Below are positions 8,232 to 11,868 of a stretch of 11,868 bases of DNA, one piece after another. The stretch's first letter is position 1. Each line of letters opens with the position of its first letter. This stretch comes from Methanobacteriota archaeon. GTDB lineage: Archaea; Thermoplasmatota; Poseidoniia; MGIII; CG-Epi1. The position numbers and the translations under genes are program-made. The stretch is from positions 1-11,868 of the forward strand of contig JAPOKN010000031.1 in assembly GCA_029977605.1 (NCBI GenBank), read 5' to 3'. The notes under the pieces were generated by a model, which was not told the origin of the DNA, made no database searches, and worked only from the letters and a program-made list of their open reading frames with translations.

Positions 8232-8840
8232 ATGGATGCACTAATCGTAGGAAATAGGCCGCTGAGTAAAAGCATAATTGAATTATCTAGAAATAAGTTA
8301 ATTGTTGCTGCTGACGGGGGCGCGGATAGACTTCTTGAATATGAAATATTGCCTGATAAAGTGATAGGAGATTTAGATTCTATTTCTGATAAAACTGCTA
8401 CTAAATTAGAAGATTGGTTAATATTGAACAAAGATATTCAAAAAACTGATTTAGAAAAAGCTGTTGATTATGCTGTTGAAAGGGGTGTAAAAAATATTAA
8501 AATTGTGGGATGGTCTGGAGGAAGGATTGATCATACTATGGCTGCATTGGGCCTAGCTTTTAATCCAATAATTGAGCTTGTAGATGATAGCTTTACAGTA
8601 AAGGCTGTATCTGATTTAGAAGTCATAAGAGGAAACAAGGGTACTTTTTTTTCTCTAATTGCAATTCCTGAAGCTAGAGTTAGTATTGAAGGTGCAAGAT
8701 GGGAACTTGACCATGAAAAACTCAAGATGGGAGGAAGAGGCATACACAATGAAATTGGGACTTCGGAAAAAGTTTCAATCCAATGCCATAGTGGCAATTT
8801 GCTACTAATTCAAGGTAATTTTATTTTAACTCACGATTGA
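8232..8840 (+). CDS. thiN: Thiamine pyrophosphokinase
   Basis: Transfers a pyrophosphate group from ATP to thiamine, giving thiamine diphosphate in one step; this is the salvage route, as opposed to ThiL acting on thiamine monophosphate. At 202 residues it matches small prokaryotic TPKs. The N-terminal catalytic domain shows AADGGAD (26-32), GDLDSI (46-51), KTDLEKAVDYA (71-81) and GGRIDH (96-101), the metal, ATP and thiamine site motifs. A C-terminal beta-rich thiamine-binding domain follows from about 120. The symbol thiN here means the bacterial TPK name and is unrelated to the ThiN domain of the regulator nearby. It is the last gene of the plus-strand run, and its coding end overlaps the convergent symporter gene by 10 bases. 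The neighbouring ThiN-domain regulator supports the thiamine assignment. Confidence 0.9.
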   Translation: MDALIVGNRPLSKSIIELSRNKLIVAADGGADRLLEYEILPDKVIGDLDSISDKTATKLEDWLILNKDIQKTDLEKAVDYAVERGVKNIKIVGWSGGRIDHTMAALGLAFNPIIELVDDSFTVKAVSDLEVIRGNKGTFFSLIAIPEARVSIEGARWELDHEKLKMGGRGIHNEIGTSEKVSIQCHSGNLLLIQGNFILTHD

Positions 8841-10270
8841 ATATTTTCTATTTCTGATACTAAAATAGTTACTAAAGCAGAACCTACTAGCGCTGAGAGA
8901 AATACGTCTAAATTAGCTAAACCAGCTTCATTAACTGGGTTTGTTAAGTAATCTATTCCAGTCTGCAAATCTGAAGTGTACATGCCATAAATTACTACTG
9001 AAATAAGACCGAAAAATGCTCCAATTAAACCACCATTAGCAGTTACTCTATCGGATAAAGACAAAAAGATTGGTAAAACCGTAGCTGCAGCAAATAAATC
9101 TGCTACCAAAAATATTCTAAAAACACTTAAAGCATCATCCGCATAATACCAAGCTAATAAGATAGCAATTGGAGCTGTAGCAACTATAGAATATCTAGCT
9201 TGTGAAAGTGTTAATTTAGAATCTGTTAAATCTCTGGAGACTACGGCAACTACTGCATTTTGAAGTGTATCTATACTAGAACAAACTAGAGCAACTCCGA
9301 GAACTAAAAACATAGCTAAAACTAAATCATTGTAATCTTTGATTAATTCAAAAAACGCTATTGAAGGGTCTAGTAAAGCACCACGACCTGCAGCAACAGT
9401 ACCCAAAAAACCAAGCAATAATACTGCCGTAAAACAAAGTACTGAGGCTAGTAAGGCTCCTTTTTGCAAAGCTACATTATCTTCTGATGCCCATGTACGT
9501 TGCCAATTGCCCTGAGAAAACATCTCAGCGGCAGTTATTGCCAAAACTAAAGCCAAACCTGCTTCAAATGTTGAATAGTCAGTTATACTCCCGTGATACC
9601 ATTCCCATTCAATATCTTCTGGAGTGTATGCCTTAGCATCATCTAAGGTATTTCCTAAGCCTTCACTAAAAATAAAGATAAATATACAAAATATCAGCCA
9701 AATAATAAAAAATGACTGAATACGATCTGTTTTAATTGATACTGGTAAACCTCCTAATGTAGTATAAAAAGTTGTTACAATTGCAACAAGAATTATAGTT
9801 ATTAAAGAATCGAAACCTGACAAAAATTCAAATGCTCGCCCTATTGCAATATACTCTGCAAACATAAAAGTAAACATGTATAAAATCGAAATAATTCCAA
9901 CATAAAGTTGCATGGGCCTACCCATTTTTTCTCGAACGAAATCTGCAAGAGTTACCCCCTCAGGAGTTAGATTCCTAATAATTGGACCAAAATAAGCTAA
10001 TAAAAGAAACGGAGTAGCTGAAGAAATTGCATAGCCAAGCACATCATAAAAACCTCCATAATATCCCACCTCAGAAGGGCCAAATAAAATCCATATTCCC
10101 ATTCCTGATGCAAATAAACTTAGTCCTATCATTAACCAGTTTTGGCTGTTACGAGCTGAAAGAAAAGTATCTTTATCTAATTTTGTATTCAAGGACTCTT
10201 TGTACCCCAACCAAGCAAAAAATATTAAGGAAATAACTAGCAGTAAAAATCCAGACCCCAGCGAAATCAT
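8831..10270 (-). CDS. Sodium:solute symporter (SSS family), candidate thiamine or precursor transporter
   Basis: Sodium-coupled membrane transporter of 479 residues with about 12-13 hydrophobic segments. Family marks are an early LSLFASGMGIWILFGPSEVGYYGG core stretch, TTLGGLPVSIKTDRIQSF, the GNWQRTWASED loop and CSSIDTLQN, which lies where the SSS fold places its second sodium site. An in-frame ATG exists at 10315, but the ATG at 10270 forms an exact ATGA overlap with the thiR stop and puts the first membrane segment at the N-terminus, so I chose 10270. Pantothenate, proline, urea and other solutes are all moved by this family. Co-transcription with thiR and proximity to thiamine pyrophosphokinase point to thiamine or hydroxymethylpyrimidine, like the predicted ThiV group. 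The substrate is an inference from context. Confidence 0.85.
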   Translation of the reverse strand: MISLGSGFLLLVISLIFFAWLGYKESLNTKLDKDTFLSARNSQNWLMIGLSLFASGMGIWILFGPSEVGYYGGFYDVLGYAISSATPFLLLAYFGPIIRNLTPEGVTLADFVREKMGRPMQLYVGIISILYMFTFMFAEYIAIGRAFEFLSGFDSLITIILVAIVTTFYTTLGGLPVSIKTDRIQSFFIIWLIFCIFIFIFSEGLGNTLDDAKAYTPEDIEWEWYHGSITDYSTFEAGLALVLAITAAEMFSQGNWQRTWASEDNVALQKGALLASVLCFTAVLLLGFLGTVAAGRGALLDPSIAFFELIKDYNDLVLAMFLVLGVALVCSSIDTLQNAVVAVVSRDLTDSKLTLSQARYSIVATAPIAILLAWYYADDALSVFRIFLVADLFAAATVLPIFLSLSDRVTANGGLIGAFFGLISVVIYGMYTSDLQTGIDYLTNPVNEAGLANLDVFLSALVGSALVTILVSEIENIQS

Positions 10271-11082
10271 GCCATCACCTTCATTGAGGAAGCGATATTT
10301 TCCACTATTTGACAAACTACATCAGATTCCGAACTATAGATGTACAGTGACGGTTCAAAACCATACCCGCCTTCGTCTATCATAGCATTTGATTTTAAAA
10401 CATTCTTACTAATTACCAAATCTTCGTCTTCTCTTTTTAATTTAACAGATTTTAAATCTAATTTCTCAAGTACTTCTGATATCATAGGGTCCCATCTAAG
10501 ATTTATTATTGTAGATATTTTTGAATCTAGCTTCCTTAACTCTAGCAACAAATCGGATAAGTGAGAGGAACCTCCAAATTTTGGAGATGACACTGGGCGT
10601 GCTTTATTTCCAATTGGCGTTAAACGACCTGGGAATGCAGCAATGTCTGATTTACTCACTGCACCATTAGAGGCTATTGCTATGTTAACACGCACCTGAG
10701 GCGAAAGTAGAGGCAAAGCAACTTCTAAACGTCTTCGTACAGCAGTTAATTGGCTAAGAATTTGCTCTTTATCATCTTGTAAAGGAAAGTTAATATTAAT
10801 TACTTGTTCATCTACAGTAATATTTAGTGACCATTTAGATACTTCTTGTAATTTTAAAATGTCTGCTAATGACATAGAAGCTTCTTGCAAATTACTTTCA
10901 ATAGGCTCACTATATTTTTTAGGCAAAGTGTGCAAATAGTTCCCAGCCATTACCTGACTAACTCCTAGAGCCTTACCTAAATTGGACTGAGTCCAACCTT
11001 CATCTGACAAAATTCTACAAGTCCTTCCTCTTAGCTCTTTAATCAAAGTTCCATTCAATTCCACTGGCATCATATTAATCAC
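10267..11082 (-). CDS. thiR: ThiR-type transcriptional regulator (HTH plus ThiN domain)
   Basis: Likely DNA-binding regulator of thiamine genes. Residues 12-52 form an Xre-like helix-turn-helix (GWTQSNLGKALGVSQVMAGNYL, 29-50), a linker follows, and a ThiN domain fills about 128-268. ThiN blocks visible are AAFPGRL (148-154), PKFGGSSHLSDLL (167-179), INLRWDP (193-199) and IDEGGYGFEPSLYIYSSE (235-252). There is no fused ThiD kinase, unlike the ThiDN enzymes, which fits the regulatory HTH-ThiN class whose ThiN domain senses thiamine phosphate or a related ligand. Arg153 and His174 are present where catalytic ThiN domains carry essential residues (positions recalled from memory). The start may be GTG 11082, ATG 11073 or ATG 11070. 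A TATA-like box about 26 bases upstream favours GTG 11082 as a leaderless start, or ATG 11073 with a leader of a few bases. It heads a two-gene unit with the symporter. Confidence 0.87.
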   Translation of the reverse strand: MINMMPVELNGTLIKELRGRTCRILSDEGWTQSNLGKALGVSQVMAGNYLHTLPKKYSEPIESNLQEASMSLADILKLQEVSKWSLNITVDEQVININFPLQDDKEQILSQLTAVRRRLEVALPLLSPQVRVNIAIASNGAVSKSDIAAFPGRLTPIGNKARPVSSPKFGGSSHLSDLLLELRKLDSKISTIINLRWDPMISEVLEKLDLKSVKLKREDEDLVISKNVLKSNAMIDEGGYGFEPSLYIYSSESDVVCQIVENIASSMKVMA

Positions 11083-11103
11083 TTATATTAATTAATAACT
11101 TAT
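11081..11103. promoter_or_regulatory. Candidate operator near the thiR start
   Basis: TATTAATTAATA at 11086-11097 is a perfect 12-base palindrome. It is flanked by two direct copies of ACTTAT (11081-11086 and 11098-11103). The element lies between the TATA-like box and the thiR start, where a bound repressor would block initiation. AT-rich palindromes arise easily by chance in such sequence, so this is only a candidate for autoregulation by ThiR. Confidence 0.3.
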
Positions 11104-11143
11104 TTATAAAATTATGTAAAGCTTTTTGAAAGGGCTGGCTTAA
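11083..11143. promoter_or_regulatory. Divergent promoter region between thiR and the aminotransferase gene
   Basis: A 61-base, strongly AT-rich gap. The box ATTTATAAA (11102-11110) reads as TTTATAAAT on the minus strand and is placed about 26 bases before the thiR GTG, the spacing of an archaeal TATA box to its start site. For the plus-strand aminotransferase the same box, or TTATGTAAAG at 11112-11121, would give a leader of about ten bases or none. The two promoters therefore overlap or share a box. Assigned by eye from composition and spacing. Confidence 0.55.
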
Positions 11144-11868
11144 ATGAAAAGTAGGAGAAAAAATTTGGCTGAAAATATTCCCTTAGAAAAGCAACATTTG
11201 GATGAAATATTTAATGAAACTGGATTTAACTCAAAAAACTTATCTATTAGAGAAACTAATAGACTAGCAACAATAATCAACAATAAACACAACATAGAAT
11301 TTGTTAGAATGGAAATGGGAATCCCTAATATCCCTACTTCTGATATTGCTAAAGTAGCCGAAAAAGAAGCAATCGATAAAGGATTGCAAGGATTTTATCC
11401 TCCGTTCGATGGAATCCCTGAGTTGAAAAAGGCAGGACGTGAATTTGCAAAAGCTTTCTTAGATTTAGACTTAGAAAATAAACATATAATCCCTACATGC
11501 GGTTCACTCCAAGGAGGATATATTTCTCAGGCATTAGCGGGAAATATGATAAAGGGCAAAAAAACAATCCTTTACTTGGATCCTACATTCCCCGTAACAA
11601 GATATCAAGCTAAATTTTTAGGACTTAAGGCAGTTGGAATTGATTTATACGATTATAGAGGCGAAAAATTAATAACTGAGATAAAAAAAAATGTTGAAAG
11701 TGGACAAATTGGTGGAATATTATGGTCATCGCCTAATAACCCTAGCTGGTCCTGTCTAAACGATTTTGAGCTAAAAGAAATTGCAGATATTTGTGATACT
11801 AACGAAATTCTTGCAATTGAAGATTTAGCTTATATCGGAATGGATTTTAGAAAAGATTACTCTGTCCC
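11144..11868 (+). CDS. Class I/II pyridoxal-phosphate-dependent aminotransferase (C-terminus outside window)
   Basis: Fold type I PLP enzyme, 241 codons visible before the window ends. The start ATG directly follows an in-frame TAA (11141-11143), so no earlier start is possible. Visible marks are GLQGFYPPFDGIPELKKA (the YPPxxGxPELR-like block of the family), TCGSLQGGY near residue 118 where the cofactor phosphate-binding Gly/Ser motif lies, WSSPNNPSW near 193-201 (the NP-x-W substrate region) and AIEDLAYIGMDF near 225-236 with the Asp and Tyr that hold the PLP ring. The PLP-binding Lys lies beyond the edge. Probable role: amino acid or keto acid transamination; the substrate is not determinable. 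It is divergent from thiR, so ThiR control is possible but unproven. Confidence 0.88.
   Translation, partial: MKSRRKNLAENIPLEKQHLDEIFNETGFNSKNLSIRETNRLATIINNKHNIEFVRMEMGIPNIPTSDIAKVAEKEAIDKGLQGFYPPFDGIPELKKAGREFAKAFLDLDLENKHIIPTCGSLQGGYISQALAGNMIKGKKTILYLDPTFPVTRYQAKFLGLKAVGIDLYDYRGEKLITEIKKNVESGQIGGILWSSPNNPSWSCLNDFELKEIADICDTNEILAIEDLAYIGMDFRKDYSV

Noticed and set aside
8815..8860. T-rich stretches at the convergent gene ends as a terminator
   Set aside because: The T-tracts are short, interrupted and partly inside coding sequence. On the minus strand the sequence after the symporter stop is A-rich, and there is no hairpin. I could not support a terminator.
10271..10315. Longer form of the symporter starting at ATG 10315
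   Set aside because: It would add 15 polar residues encoded inside thiR. The ATG at 10270 gives the usual ATGA coupling and an N-terminus that starts with the first membrane segment.
11083..11143. Thiamine-diphosphate riboswitch ahead of thiR
   Set aside because: The gap is too short and lacks the conserved CTGAGA-type core. Regulation by the ThiR protein is the more likely mechanism.

Overview
The window comes from an AT-rich archaeal genome. The alanyl-tRNA synthetase is of archaeal type, with an N-terminal Cys cluster ahead of the catalytic core. TrmY is an archaeal tRNA modification enzyme. The regulator is an archaeal HTH-ThiN protein. Genes are packed tightly, Shine-Dalgarno motifs are almost absent, and the promoters look like TATA-box, leaderless or short-leader promoters. 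With an OPT-type peptide transporter, this suggests a heterotrophic euryarchaeon, most plausibly of the marine Thermoplasmata/Poseidoniia (Marine Group II/III) kind. The lineage is an inference, not something the sequence proves.

Layout. (1) 1-2195, minus: alaS, cut by the window edge, lacking only its C-terminal part. (2) 2196-2274: a short divergent promoter region. (3) 2275-8840, plus: six genes head to tail with junctions of -4, 6, 2, 2 and 2 nt. They are an OPT transporter, trmY, a GDP-mannose-pyrophosphorylase-like nucleotidyltransferase, a glyoxalase-II-like metallo-beta-lactamase protein, a DHCR24/DWARF1-like FAD oxidoreductase and thiamine pyrophosphokinase. (4) 11082-8831, minus: thiR followed by a sodium:solute symporter joined by an ATGA overlap. 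This pair converges on the thiamine pyrophosphokinase gene with a 10-bp overlap of coding ends. (5) 11083-11143: a very AT-rich divergent promoter with a possible operator. (6) 11144 to the end, plus: a class I/II aminotransferase, cut by the window edge. No gap between genes exceeds 79 bases, and there are no RNA genes, mobile elements or CRISPR arrays that I can see.

Two themes stand out. The first is thiamine salvage. A ThiN-domain regulator, a symporter translated in step with it and a thiamine pyrophosphokinase meet at one locus, so the symporter is a good candidate for import of thiamine or a precursor. The second is a homologue of the sterol delta-24 reductase family (DHCR24/DWARF1), unexpected in an archaeon. 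It sits two genes from a sugar-nucleotide pyrophosphorylase, so reduction of a terminal isoprene unit, for example in a polyprenyl glycan carrier, is a reasonable hypothesis to test. It is a hypothesis only.
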